A stretch of DNA of 64,000 nucleotides, from the NCBI RefSeq assembly GCF_050947875.1, contig NC_134569.1, positions 36,865,277-36,929,276 of the forward strand, given 5' to 3'. The notes beneath the pieces were generated by a model. That model worked only from the letters and a program-made list of their open reading frames with translations, was not told where the DNA came from and did not search any database. Both the position numbers and the translations under genes were made by a program. Positions 24,052 to 35,794 of this stretch are shown one piece after another; position 1 is the first letter of the stretch, and each line of letters begins with the position of its first letter. The DNA comes from Dermacentor variabilis. Taxonomy: Eukaryota; Arthropoda; Arachnida; Ixodida; Ixodidae.

Positions 24052-24565
24052 AAGGGAATAGCTTTCTTTGGCTCGATCGTCCGTTTTCCTCGTGAGTTGC
24101 TCGTGACGGTCGGACTTTCAAGGCCGATGCGAAAGCGCCGATGCAACGCGTGCGTGCTCTCGCGCCGCGCGGTTTTGAAGCGCGTACCTTCGCCTCGAGT
24201 GCTTTTGGGTGTTTGAATATTTGCGTGCAGTAGTGGCGTGCTCGGGAAAGACAGCGCTCATCGTCTCCTGCTACCCTGTCTCCCTGTGGCAGTTGCGTTA
24301 TAGGCTTGTGGCAACTGGAGGCGATATTCCCAGACGCGTTCCGCGCCGGCGCGAGCGCCGCTGGAGGCCACACACGTGTGATCCGCCCGCCTATATGTAT
24401 GACCGCCTATACTATCGCAACAGATAGGTTTTCTGAACGTGCCGAATAACAGCTCTGTTCTCTCCGGAATCACGCAATGAATCAACAAATGCTCCTTAAT
24501 TATCCTAACTGCCATAAATATAAGCTTTCTAACGCGTCATTCATTTGATAAAGGGAATAGCTTTC
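24052..24565. repeat. 480-bp segment bracketed by a 16-bp direct repeat
   Basis: AAGGGAATAGCTTTCT occurs at 24,052-24,067 and again at 24,550-24,565. The enclosed 482 bp are CpG-rich in the left two thirds and AT-rich at the right end. The pattern looks like a target-site duplication around an insertion, but no tRNA-like head or ORF is recognisable. Confidence 0.45.
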
Positions 24566-25589
24566 TAGAAGCCGCCGTTGGGCGATTCGTTTACATTTAC
24601 GACAACCGTTAATGATCTCTGGGCAATTCTGTTTCCTCTTCTTTCTTTCTTTCGTTAAGCTAATTGGCCCGCCGCTACTTCGCAGTGATGTTTCGGTCAC
24701 ACTTAGGCAAATGTTTATCGCCTCCTCCTACAACGTGGTGGGAGGAGCTGATGAAGACTTAATACCAACTACCAAATGTTTGCGAAGCAAAGCGTTTGCA
24801 TTCTTTTTCATTAATAGGCTGATAGGCTGGTATTTACAGCCCCGTCCACTTACTAGCTGTCCTATATCTGTCTCAAACTCCCCTGAAGCCGAACTGACAA
24901 ATCCCTCCAGCTTATTTTTAATTTATTTTATTTTTATTTCTAATTTTTAATTTTTGTCACTGGCCAACCTACTGAACTAGTAACATATTCGCAATCATTA
25001 AGATAAAGCTGTGCCTTGAGAACTCAATCTGAACGCATGAATAGTTATGAATAAATACAGGAATAGTTTTTCTCGGAATCCACTGCAAATAATTAGGATA
25101 GGTTTGTTCCACGTACTAGAATAAGTTAGCTTCTAGTGTTTTTAGGAAGCAGATGCTTTATTTAGGCTGTCGATCTTGTTTAAAAAAAATTATGAATAAT
25201 GCAACATCTAAAAAACATGAAAAAGACGCATTACTAGAAAGGAATCAGAGAAATTCTTTGAACACTTTGCTATTGTATGAGACGCTCGAAGAATGCACAA
25301 AAGCAAGCGCAATGAATCAAGTAACTGCATTCAGTAGACACCCGGACACTGCAACATTCCTGGTAACACGACGCGAATCGAGCAATAACGCAATAACGCC
25401 GAAGCAATTAATCTTCCCCTTTTCCTTATAGTGAAATCCCGCTGCTCCTGAGACAGGTATCCTGTCGTCTCACCAAACTACCAGGTTTGATCAGCAATCT
25501 AAGGGCGCGAAGTTATACTTTATAGACACATGTATAAACCTGTCATTTCTGTCAAACCTGAGAGAAAACAGAAAGTCCGAAACGTTAGT
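24566..25589. other. Unassigned intronic DNA
   Basis: AT-rich, including a low-complexity TTTATTTTA stretch near 24,910-24,950; nothing else recognised. Confidence 0.45.
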
Positions 25590-25862
25590 GACTAGCCTGC
25601 GGCTTGGTACAGCGTTTACGCGACGCTCTTCATACAGGTTAAAACGTGCCTTTAGTCGAAGATGAGCATCATTTCCTCCTCGAGTGCCCTAACTATGATT
25701 CACCACGAAGAGCATTGCAAGCAAATTTGTTGCTTTGAGATGGAAGGCCATTCACGCTAAAAAAAGAAAGATACTTGGTCCATGGCCAACAGCGGGCCTT
25801 CAGAATAGAGCACTTTTTGCTTTGAAAAAGTTTTTCGAAGACACAAACATTTTCAGGAAATA
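25590..25862 (+). mobile_element. LINE RNase H tail fragment (second family)
   Basis: Conceptual translation shows L-R-L-G-T-A-F-T-R-R-S-S-Y-R-L-K-R-A, then after a frameshift E-D-E-H-H-F-L-L-E-C-P-N-Y-D and R-R-A-L-Q-A-N-L. This is the usual C-terminal end of LINE ORF2 proteins, different in sequence from the HLLCDCP family elsewhere here. The copy is truncated and broken. Confidence 0.65.
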
Positions 25863-25864
25863 TG

Positions 25865-25975
25865 AGAGATAGAGAGAGAAGTCATAAGGGAACGGCAAGG
25901 AGGTTACCCAGGCCGAGCCCGGTAGTCTACCCTGCACTGGGGAAGGGGATTGAAATAGGAGAAGGAAGAAAGAAG
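25865..25975 (-). mobile_element. LINE 3' tail, inverted, abutting the plus-strand tail
   Basis: The reverse complement reads CCCAGTGCAGGGTAGACTAC, CGGGCTCGGCCTGGGTAACC and then a pyrimidine tail, the I-like 3' end. It meets the plus-strand LINE fragment tail to tail. Confidence 0.7.
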
Positions 25976-27640
25976 TTTGCCATTTATCCTGACTAGTTAA
26001 ATGAGTGATATAAATGTGCGCAAAATTTATTTATGTGGCGATCGTGTTCTTTTTCTTGCGCTATGTTTAATTATTAGTGTTCTGTGTTTGGGCCATTCAA
26101 CATATTTGACTGTATATGTGCGTATGTGTACTGAATTCATGCACACACCTTTGATATTCATGTACTGTTGGACTGTACTGTTTCTGTACATCTGGTGTCC
26201 TAATGAGTGCCATATTTGTGACACTATTCCCTCAGTTTGCACTGTGACACTGTTCCCTCAGTTTGCACATATTTGTTTTCTTCAATAAGTTTCGAGGCGT
26301 ATAGACGGTGCCGATATAATGGCGCCAACCTCTCCTATTAATCATTTTATTATAGGAAAAGAAATTTCCAGTACGAAATTTCAACTCTAAAGCTAAGTAA
26401 TCAATGACGATGTCACAATTCTGCAGATTGCGCTTATCAGTAAATCTAAACTAGACAACATCGAATGCAGCGCCCTAAAATACATCTATACATCTCTAAT
26501 TAGTGGGTAGGAAATTTCCAAAACCTTTGTAAGCATTAGAACAATTCAGCAAAAGCTACAAAGTCATACAATAAATTTCTCTTTTAAATGCTATAAAAGC
26601 TGCAGTTTACAGAACTGCGGTCTGTTTTAGTGGTTATCCAGAAATGCGTAAACTTCTAGGTTAATTTTTTTTTATATTTACTTACTTTCAGCAATTTTTT
26701 TAAAGAAAGTCTAACGTTCTGTATAAAAAAATAGCATTCTACATTTTCTAAAATATTACTTTCCCAGCCAAAAAGAATATATTTCGACCAAATTGGTCCA
26801 GTGGTTGTCTGATAAAAGCTTTTCCACATTTTGACATGTATTTGAATGGGGAAGTCAGAGTTTTCCCCAAGCTGTAGCTTCTCCTCAAGAAGTGCCCTAT
26901 TAGAGGGGCATGTGTAGCGTACGGTTGGCCTGTAAAGTGGATAGATGCAGTGAATAAAGTTTGCTCAAAAAGATTGCTCCAGATGTCAGGCCAACATTAT
27001 TTGCGCTAACCTGTAAAACCAGCCCAATAAAATTTCAGCGTATGTCGCACATGTCAAGGCCAATGTAATAGTGGGTGGAGTAACGAGCGCTCCGGTGGGA
27101 AGCACTGAAACTGCTAAATTTAGACAGTCAATTTATAATTTTCTCTTATTTTAAAGTTTAAGCCCTCCTTCGGCGTTAGTACTGGACTTTAATACATTTC
27201 GTGTGAAATAATGGCCAATTTTTACTGCAATAATGCCTATCTGAATACGATAACACTAGGCAGTGTTGCGAGCGCGCCAGCGTTATTAACGATACTGGCT
27301 TCACGGGGGTACTTCGACATGCGCTTAAATTGGCGTTCGCGTCAGCTGTGCATGCTCTCAGGGGCCCATAGGCATCCAAAGACAAGCAGAATATTATTCC
27401 TAAGAACTCCAACTCGCAAATTTTTCGAACAATAAATGAAGCGCGAGAGACAGAGTTACAACCATACAGTAATAATTTGCAGTAAGCCACGTTCGCGATA
27501 CTCATCACCAATTTTAGAAATGTTGCGCCCACTCATCTTAAATTTAATCATAATTCTCGGAAAATTGCCTCACCTGTCATAGCGCTAGAGAAGAAAAAAA
27601 TAGAAAATTTATTCAGCTTACACAGAGATGAGATTACAAA
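25976..27640. other. Unassigned intronic DNA
   Basis: AT-rich. A 25-bp tandem pair (TGACACT(A/G)TTCCCTCAGTT) lies at about 26,219-26,268. No gene recognised. Confidence 0.4.
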
Positions 27641-29240
27641 AATCAGGACACCTTATTTCATCCCCCGCCCCCCTTTTTTTTTCGCATTACGCGAGAAGTC
27701 AGACTAATACAAAGCGGCTCCGATTTCCTGCTTCCGTCCCCTCTGCTCGCGACAAGGGCCCCACTCGTTTCGTGCGTAAAATTTGTAAGCGTCTAACTTT
27801 TTTTCTTTCTTTTCCTTTCTTTTTTTCAATCGCGCAGCTGTAGCTTGCGAAGGAAGGACAGTTTTGTCGCCAAGTGGCAGCGTCGAAGTCGTCTAGCTCG
27901 CATGGAGTTAGTCGCGTAGCAGGACCAAAAGAAAAAAAGGAAAACAAAAGAAAGGGTGGGGGAGGCTGAGGAACAACGGTGTTCATTACGACCATGGCGT
28001 CCCCTTTCTGGATACGAGGGGAGACCCATCTGGTCGGGGGTGTTCGGGCCGCGTTGTAATCAGAAATTCAATTACAACGCTCGCCTTCCCTCCCGCTTCC
28101 TCCGATCTCGCTACCCGCGCCCTCCCGCTTCCTTATTTTCTCCCCGGTTCTCGAATCCCGCTCTCTACGGAAAGGCGCTGAAAACGACTTCGCGACACTT
28201 GGACGGCGATGTCTCGGCGCGTTCCAAGTCGCCCGCCTCTTCGGGCTCCCGCAAACAGAAACTGCTGCTGCCGCCGCTCTCGAAAGAAGGCAACGGTGAT
28301 ACACGTTATTGAAGAAAATCCCCTCGGTTACTTAATGGCGATGCGGATTTTGAACTGCGTAGGAACCGGCGGGACCCTCCGAGGTGACAGCGCAGGCACG
28401 CGCGAGCATTGATTAAGGTCTTTCTCCCCTTGCCTTCAGATCCGCGGCCCTTTTCACGGAGCGTGGCTGATACGCTCACTCGGTTTGTTGTTAGAGGCTC
28501 GCGGCAGAGGAGGAGGGCGGTGCGGCCGTTTACTCCGCCTGACTAATTGCTCGAGTCGCGTTTCGGGCCATGGCCGCTTTCTCGCTGCGTATGCTCTTAG
28601 CTCGCAGGACAAGAGGCCGTTCGAGAACGAGAACGGCGCGGAAGTAGGCGAGGGTATCGCGCCCGATGCGGTGCTATTTCGAGACGACAGATGGCACTGG
28701 AAGCGCTTGAATCCTCGAGGTCGAAAGAGTGAAGAGCCCCCGCGACGCGGAGAGAGCCGTAGGAAGGCGGGCGGGGGCGATCGAGGAGGTTCGAGTTTAA
28801 TGGCAGGGATTTTGATTCGAAAAGTCGCAGGGCTCCGAAGCCATCTGTGGTTCGCTGTTATCGTTCGAAGCCCGTTGCGGCAGGGCAAGGGGAGGTTGGC
28901 GAGGGGGGGGGGGGGGAGGCAGGGGGTAGCGGTGGCGTTGCTCGCCTGCTGTTGAGGACGCGAGAGTTGAATGGGAGACCACCAGCCGCTGACTGCGAGG
29001 GGCCCTTCTGGAAGGAAAGCTTGTAACTCGAGGCCCATTAATTTGAAAAGATTGCAACCGTTGGCTTCGCCAGAGGAGCTCGTTTTTAACGTTCCGAGCT
29101 AGGCTTTTGCTTCGCCAGTGCCCGATCGCCATTGTTTGTAATGTCGCGTGTACGTACGACTCCATTCTTCGTTCTTTCTTCGCGCGTGTTGTGGCAAAGC
29201 TAGGAGCAGGAAAAGAGAGGGGAGAAATTGATTGGGCGTG
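27641..29240. other. GC/CpG-rich island in the 17-kb intron
   Basis: High G+C with dense CpG, especially 27,990-28,960, including G-rich runs near 28,900. Proline- and arginine-rich ORFs are open on both strands (e.g. 28,454-29,038 minus and 28,485-28,955 plus), as expected by chance in GC-rich DNA. I see no domain and no convincing splice borders. An alternative promoter or regulatory island for the Ig gene is possible but unproven. Confidence 0.4.
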
Positions 29241-30823
29241 AGTTTTGTGGCCGGCACATGGTTCTGAAGTATACAAATTACGGAAACTTCGTCATCTTTT
29301 GTTGCGAGGCCGGCTAATGTTCTTCATTTGTTTTAACCTCCGAGTTTCTGTACAGGTCCAGAAGTCGGCGAAAAGAAATGTCCCAACACAGCCCTCTCAT
29401 TACTTCGTTCAACCTCTGTTTATTTCCATTGGTTCGATTTCTTTTACTTATTTCATTTCTCTCCACGCTGTTGCGACGTTCTGCTATTGTACCATTGATG
29501 ATGAGACTAGAAAGAAAAAATTTAGAAAAGAACTTTCTTTTTTCCAGGTAATGTCTAATAACTCTCCGCATTTCTTTCGTTGAGTGCGTTACTTAAAACG
29601 TTCATCTTGGCCACCATTAACGTTATAGGGCATCCATTCGTGAACAACGTGTTCGCGTGATCCGGTTGTTAAAGTTTGGTGCAGAGGAAGCGGCACTGAG
29701 CCAGAACAGAACTACACGGCACTCTGCTGTGCAGGGCCGTTAGCTTCTGTTGTATGTTTCTACTGGTGTATTTGCCAAGTTCGGTGGTCATGTGTACGAT
29801 ATCTGTGACGTCGTACCATTCGTAAAAAGCTTGAAAGTTGCCGTTGAAACTACAGCATGATCACTGCTGATGCTTGTTCGTAAAGACAGCGCCACGTGCA
29901 GCAGCAGTGCTAAAATATTACCCTTAATTTTAAAATATTTTTCATCACCCCCAACTATGGTAACACAGAAACTTTAGAAGCGATGCTAAGCACGTTGACC
30001 TAACGGAGCCCAAATTATGTTCACATTTCGTCATACTTAACCTCACCGTAATTTGCATAAGCAAACCCATAGCGTCACAATGTTTTCTCACCGATATCTT
30101 TAATTAGAGTGGTATTTCTCCAGCCAGACCCTAGTAATTTCCTAATATTAAAATTATATACAGATATCTGCCACCTTCAAACCTGCTCTTTCTTTCTTTG
30201 TTTTACGCTAATATATTACCTATCGCCATTTTCTTCCATGACATGTTTCGTTCATGACATGCTAATCTCAACCAAAACAGCATCTACACATGGAAATCTA
30301 ATCAACCTACTAAGAATACTACGATTTTCATTTTCTGCGGTGTTTATGCTTATCAAAACATACGTGCAATTTTTTTGTGTACATGTAAGTGGGCATATGT
30401 TCGCTTTTACACAATGGTAAATTTGTCTGTGTAGTATTTTTCTTTATTAGCTGTGAAAAAGAGAGAACTGCGGCCACTTAGGTAGGTACCTAATAACCAA
30501 AAATTTCAGCCAGTATTATTAAGAAAAAAAAGGAAAATCTGCGTGAACTAAAACTATTTTGTAAGACGAATTCCCCAATAAGTGGTCACGATCTTTAAAC
30601 ATAGGATTCAAGAAAAAATAGTTATAAAATCCAAAGAACTAAATGGAGGAAAGTACTGCAATTTTTGCTCACATTACACGAGGTAAACTGCGTGGGCAGG
30701 TACGTACTGTCTGTTTATCAGTTGATGTGACAATCGTTCGACCACCTTGCTGGTCAGCAGGATGTTTCACCTACTCCAACTTGAACTATATGCATTTTAC
30801 AAGACCCTAAACTTACCGAATCC
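29241..30823. other. Unassigned intronic DNA
   Basis: AT-rich, no recognisable gene or repeat. Confidence 0.4.
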
Positions 30824-31093
30824 TGACCACACACTAAAAATTTAAAAATTAAATTATGGGGTTTTACGTGCCAAAACCACTTTCTGATAATGAGGCACGC
30901 CGTAGTGGAGGACTCCGGAAATTTCGACTACCTGGGGTTCTTTAACGTGCACTTAAATCTAAGTACACGGGTGTTTTCGCATTTCGCCCCCATCGAAATG
31001 CGGCCACCGTGGCCGGGATTCGATCCCGTGACCTCGTGCTCAGCAGCCCAACACCATAGCCACTGAGCAACCACGGCGGGTGACCACACACTA
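30824..31093 (-). mobile_element. Ruka-type tRNA-derived SINE with 13-bp TSD
   Basis: On the minus strand the body (31,080-30,837) reads CCGCCGTGGTTGCTCAGTGG (A box) ... GGGATCGAATCCCGGCCACG (B box region), then the tRNA-unrelated part with AACACCCGTGTACTTAG, GTGCACGTTAAAGAACCCC and GGCACGTAAAACCCC. It ends in an AT-rich tail. TGACCACACACTA at 30,824-30,836 and 31,081-31,093 is a perfect target-site duplication. Ruka is a Pol III-transcribed SINE known from ixodid ticks. Confidence 0.92.
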
Positions 31094-31678
31094 TATATTA
31101 TTTAGCACTTACACTAACGCAACGTTTCATTACGAACAGAATACTTTCTATATATGCTTCAAATCCAAGTAAAATAGCATCAAGGAGCCTAAATTATTCC
31201 AGAGCCCCTCCACTACCGCGTCTCCTAGAGACCGTGCGTTTTTTAGGGACGCCAAAGCCTATGATTTATTCATCAGCAAGTGAAATGGAGCTCAGATAGC
31301 AACAATTGCGCGAGAATTTTTCTCTCATTTAATGTTCCCTGGCCATAAAAGTTCTTATGTTACTCATGCGTATATACAGAAAATTAAAAAAATTTATTTT
31401 TTCCCATTACTTATTACGATTAAGCTAGAAAGAAGGGCTTTCTGCAAACTTGTCGAATAGACAGCCAGAAATATTTTACCAGAGACCAGAGCAGAACTGT
31501 GTGATTGCATTGGGCTCATCGTCAAATATGGCGACGGCCAGTACCTTCCGCGTTTCTTTTTGCCAAGGATCTATAACTGGACTACAGAGTGGCGCCGAAG
31601 GCCACTGTGGCGGTTGGCCCCCCACCGTGAATTGAGCCGCATGGTCAGCGCCTCCAAGTCATGGCGAGGGCGACTGAC

Positions 31679-31834
31679 CTTTCTCGCGACCGAACGCGAT
31701 TTCCTGGTCGTCTTCTCTTCTCCACGTGATTTCCGGTTCCGGCGTTCCCTTTGCAACGCACTTGAGCGCCGCTTCGCCACCCTCTCGGACTTCGGTGTCG
31801 GAGCTAGTGTTCTCCTCGTCGATCTTTGGTGGCA
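31679..31834 (-). CDS. Lachesin/DIP-like gene, Ig2 first-half exon
   Basis: This 156-bp exon begins the second Ig domain: VPPKIDEENTSSDTEVREGG, then EAALKCVAKGTPEPEITWRR. It has the B-strand cysteine (L-K-C) and the tryptophan in ITWRR, and the order P-P-K-I...V-R-E-G-G...G-T-P-E-P is typical of DIP/lachesin Ig2. ENTSS contains an N-glycosylation sequon. A CCGCAG acceptor precedes 31,834 and a GTCAGT donor follows 31,679. The first two bases complete a Val codon started by the Ig1 exon, and the last base starts the Val codon completed by the exon at 14,660. The microsatellite at 31,933 lies about 100 bp upstream of the acceptor. Confidence 0.9.
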
Positions 31835-31932
31835 CTGCGGGCAAAATAAGGAGCATGGAGGCACGGACACACATTTCAGTTGGGGGGAATACGTTGGCAT
31901 AACACAGTGATTCGGGCATGCTCGTAAGTGCA

Positions 31933-32077
31933 GGCATGCATGCATGCATGCATGCGTACATACATACATACATACATACATACATACATACATACATACA
32001 TACATACATACATACATACATACATACATACATACATACATACATACATACATACATACATACATACATACATACAT

Positions 32078-32124
<47 letters not shown>

Positions 32125-32145
32125 TACATACATACATACATACAT
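31933..32145. repeat. Compound array (GCAT)n-(CATA)n-(CA)n-(CATA)n
   Basis: GCAT units (31,933-31,954), then about 34 CATA units, a CA block (32,094-32,119) and six further CATA units. It lies in the intron about 100 bp upstream of the Ig2a exon acceptor. The ORFs across it are artefacts. Confidence 0.96.
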
Positions 32146-32830
32146 TAAATTAGATATATCCAGGCCACACTCGCAGGCCTCAGGCAATGAGTACCGATAC
32201 AGCAAGGACATTGGTTGCTCTAGAGCGCCCAATACGGCTGTGAGAGCAAAATCGATACAAGCACACTGATCTGTGTGGTATGTACGTGGCTTTTGCGTAG
32301 GTGCTAATGGTTCACAACGAGAACGCAAGCAAGGTTTTCGTCACCTATTCAATACAATGCCAAAAAAAGAACAAAAAGACAACAATACTAGGCAGAACCT
32401 TGCGCATTGCACACTCTCATTTATGAATACCTCGCAGCTCTTACAAACTTGCGATATTGCGCGCACTGTGACGAGCTCGCGTACACTCAGGACACCTCCA
32501 GCTTTCTGTCAGATACCTCTAAAGTGGGTGAAGTCCACCTGCAATGCTATAGTAGATAAAAATGTGTGACTGATGGTGGGAACAAACATCTATTTTGCAG
32601 CGCAGCAGCACGATGTTCTAACCAATTGTCCACGATAACACGACCAAAGCCGCTCTTTGAAACGTCCGACGTCTGCTTCATGTCCCACTTTGTCTCAATG
32701 TCCCCCGTGACGGCTAGCGCTTCGAGACGCTGTGTTAGACTGCACTGCCTTCAGGATCGGTCAATATTTTCTATTAGATATCTCCAAATTTTGTTACGCT
32801 CGCCTATAATGCTATCGCAGTTAAAGATGG
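32146..32830. other. Unassigned intronic DNA
   Basis: No gene or repeat recognised. Confidence 0.4.
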
Positions 32831-32834
32831 TGTC

Positions 32835-33155
32835 CGATGATTACGATACTTCCTAATGCGAAATTTGAGTGCAGCTCGATACGTGTTTTCATTTCGCGAT
32901 ATATAGAGGGAAAAAATTTGAGACCGACATCATCGCACCGACTGGCAGTGGGCCAATGCCGTCAGCGCCTTCTGAGAGGGAGAGGCAGTATGAAAAAGCT
33001 GGCATGAGGAGCGGCATCGAAATCAGCAGTGGAAGAAGACGACGAAGAACGCACGAGCATGCAGTGCCACGAGCGCGTTCGAACGGTTACGCCAATGGAC
33101 GCCGACGCTCAACCCAGGAACGGGCGCCTAAAAGCTGTGCTCTAAAAGCATTTGT
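32835..33155 (+). repeat. Dispersed repeat, copy 2 of 3 (internally shortened)
   Basis: GATTACGATACTTCCTAATG, CGAAATTTGAGTGCAGCTCG and ATACGTGTTT at the left end match copy 1 at 12,720. CGGTTACGCCAATGGACGCC...CAGGAACGGGCGCCTAAAAG...GTGCTCT at the right end matches the ends of copies 1 and 3. The central segment differs. Confidence 0.7.
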
Positions 33156-33544
33156 GTAAGCTTGTCAGGTCTCAGATTGCGGCGTGCTTTCCGCTAGCCG
33201 AGATAGCAGCACCCATCTTTCTTGTTAGGTATCCACTTCAGAACTGCAGAAAAAGCTTCATTTGTTCATTCTGCACTTGCAGCATTGTGTACCTTTGATA
33301 ATGCACTTAGCACACTTCGCACAAATTTCTGAGAGAGTTCATTAAGTGCTTCTATTTTCCTCCATCCGCCGAAGGAAACGGGAATACGCGGAAACAATGG
33401 GAATGACCGATACAAACGTTCACGTGTTATGATGTTTATTTCCCATGAGTAGAAAGCTTTCAAGGCGTGGTTACCAATATTCTGTGTCGTTAAAAAGCTG
33501 GCTCATGTGGAATTTGAATGTAATCCAGCTCACACCGCTCGACC

Positions 33545-34645
33545 GTAATTGCGTATGTCTTGCGGCTAATTCCACGAGCGAATTACACCCACATAAACAC
33601 AGACGGCTCCGTCCTGCCGAAGAGCTCTACCGCAGCTATCATTCCAGCAAACGCTACCACTATCAAGTTGAAAACATCTCACTTGACAACGTCGATGGCA
33701 ACAGAACTCGCAGCGCTTCGAGTCGCACTACACTTTATTAATGACGAATCAATACAGAAATGGTCTATTTTGTTCGACTCGACGACGGTACTACATTGTT
33801 TATTGTCAGGCTTACGGCGTGGTCCACATGAACAGTTGGTATTGGAAATCACAGTGGCCATACACCACCTGACTGAGAAAGGACATGAAATAATGTTTCA
33901 GTGGCTGCCAAGTCACTGTGGTATCAGCGACAATGAAGGTGTCGATCAAGCTATTCTCTCAGCTCATGTAGAAGACAACCGCCTATCGATCCCGCTGTCT
34001 AGGACAGATGTTGCAAGGATGCTCGGCTTACTTGCACGCCAATGCACTACATCAGAGTGGAACGAAGCCCATTTAAGCACACCCATTTGTACACCCTGCA
34101 TCCAACCTTAAGCCTCCGACTTCCCCGAAGAGACGCGACCCTTTTGTGTAGAGTATCGTTGGGCGTCGCGTTTACCAATGCCTACGCGTTCCGCATAGGA
34201 ATGGCCGACACCGCTGCATGTGGCGATTGCGGTGACGCGAAAACTATTTGTCATTTTTTTTCCAGTGCCCGCAGTACAGTGTGCAGAGAAAATCGCTTTA
34301 CGTCGCGCTAAACCAGTTGAACGACCAGCCTCTATCGGAAGAAAGAATTTTGAAACATCGACGGGACTCAACATCCCATCAGGAGGACGTACAGGCGCTA
34401 CTGCACTTCTTGAGATCAACCGGCCTGTGTGAACGCCTGTGATTGGAGTGCCTTTTCTGTTACTTGTTTTCCTTTTTTTCTTTCTTTTTCTACTTCCTTC
34501 TTTTCTGCCTCTCGCTCTTTGTCGTCTTTACAACCCCCATATCTCCTCTCCCTCCTAGTGCAGCGTAGCAAACCGGAAACTCGCATCTGGTTAACCTCCC
34601 TGCTTTTCCTCTCTCTCTCCCTTTCTCTCTCTCTCCCTGAGGGAA
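33545..34645 (+). mobile_element. 5'-truncated I-like LINE with RNase H domain and 3' end
   Basis: The frame 33,560-34,111 encodes RNase H: N-T-D-G-S-V-L-P (first catalytic Asp), A-T-E-L-A-A-L-R-V-A-L (Glu), S-I-L-F-D-S-T-T (Asp) and Q-W-L-P-S-H-C-G-I-S-D-N-E-G-V-D. After frameshifts near 34,090 and 34,260 the C-terminal segment continues to the stop ending at 34,442 (LLHFLRSTGLCERL). The 3' UTR ends with AGCAAACCGGA...TCTGGTTAACCTCC (stem 34,571-34,577 with 34,586-34,592) and a TC-rich tail. The RT and endonuclease are missing. It sits about 190 bp downstream of the Ig1 exon in gene direction. Confidence 0.88.
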
Positions 34646-34831
34646 AAATAACGATACCGTAGCACGCCGTCTCCACATGAACGACGTGAGGCATGATGAC
34701 ATCGAAAATGTGTTCTGCCATTGTCTTCACAGGCTTTATTGAACCATTTCCACCTCGTCGTGAGATATATATAAAAATAAATTTTGCGGTTTAATCTCCC
34801 GAAACAACGCCTCTTCAAAAGACGTACTCAC

Positions 34832-35039
34832 CGACCACGTTGAGGTATCCGATCTGGGACTTCATGGGCGACGTGTTTATCTGGCACATGTAAGCGCCCC
34901 GGTCACGCTCTTGCACGTCGTGGATGTGCAGGTGCCAGGTGCGGTGGCCGTTGTGCGTCACCTTGAAGCGGGAGTTGTGCGTGATCACACTCTTGGCGAG
35001 TGTCAGCAGCGTGAACTTCTCCACGAACATCCAGGCCAC
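34832..35039 (-). CDS. Lachesin/DIP-like gene, Ig1 second-half exon
   Basis: This 208-bp exon, the most 5' one found, encodes the back half of Ig domain 1. It starts VAWMFVEKFTLLTLAKSVIT, continues RFKVTHNGHRTWHLHI, and ends with the F-strand DRGAYMCQINTSPMKSQIGY-LNVV. The WHLHI...DRGAYMCQ(I/V)NT.PM.SQ.GYL.VV pattern is diagnostic of the DIP/Dpr/lachesin group; NTS is a potential N-glycosylation site. A pyrimidine-rich CTGCAG acceptor precedes 35,039 and a GTGAGT donor follows 34,832. It starts in phase 0 at V-A-W and ends in phase 1. The missing upstream exon should encode the signal peptide and the first Ig1 cysteine. I found no convincing candidate between 35,042 and 64,000. Confidence 0.9.
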
Positions 35040-35041
35040 CT

Positions 35042-35790
35042 GCAGCGTGTGAGGAGAAATTGTACCATACGGCTAGATCGTATGGTTTTGACGTAACCCT
35101 AGAATTGTTTTATAGACGCGTCACGTGACTGCAAATAATCGTACTTTTGGACACGAATTACTAGCGTGCCTACCAAAGAAATCAATGCACATGAGGTAGC
35201 AAAGTACCCTCAAGTCTGTTTATACTAACGACACAGCTGGTTCCAGGAAAACAAGGGTACGGTGTAAGTTAAAGTCTGAAGATAAATTTCTTAACTTGAA
35301 CTCAAACGAAAAGAGTAATAGAAGCAAATATAAGTGTCACACTTTTTCCATCAGGTGTAACGGAAAACATATCCTATGAGGTGCTGCTGAGGTTATACTA
35401 GTTCTATTACTGTATTACAGAAGACAGAGGACACTTTCGAAATGCATAGTGGTTCCAGCACCAGGTTAAATGCTTTCAAGTTGTCCTTAAATGTCTCAAT
35501 TAAGAAGGAACGTATCACTAGCTCTTGTGAAAAATGCTGCGAGGGGCGCAGGCATGACACTTTCATGCCGTGCGGGTCACGTGTACTGGCGGTATCCATG
35601 CCTCACTGTCAGAATCACCGTGCCTTCTAGTCTGAAGACAAGCCGTGAACGTGACAAACAGATATTGCAATCCAAGAGTGTGAGCGGACGGAGATACAAC
35701 CAAACACATTTCGCGCCCTGTGACAAGTTTGAATATTGATACATTAATATTGTATTGATTTCTTATTAATTTATTTTAGAGCGTAAGCTG
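35042..35790. other. Unassigned DNA upstream of the Ig1 exon
   Basis: I see no gene or repeat apart from the acceptor region. The missing first Ig1 exon of the DIP-like gene was looked for here and not found. Confidence 0.4.
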
Positions 35791-35794
35791 TTAT

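Noticed and set aside
28454..29038. 194-codon proline-rich minus ORF and 156-codon plus ORF
   Set aside because: Overlapping open frames on both strands in GC-rich DNA, low complexity, no domain.
31571..32328. 188- and 160-codon minus ORFs that include the Ig2a exon
   Set aside because: Only 31,834-31,679 in one frame is coding; the upstream part is microsatellite and the other frames are shadows.
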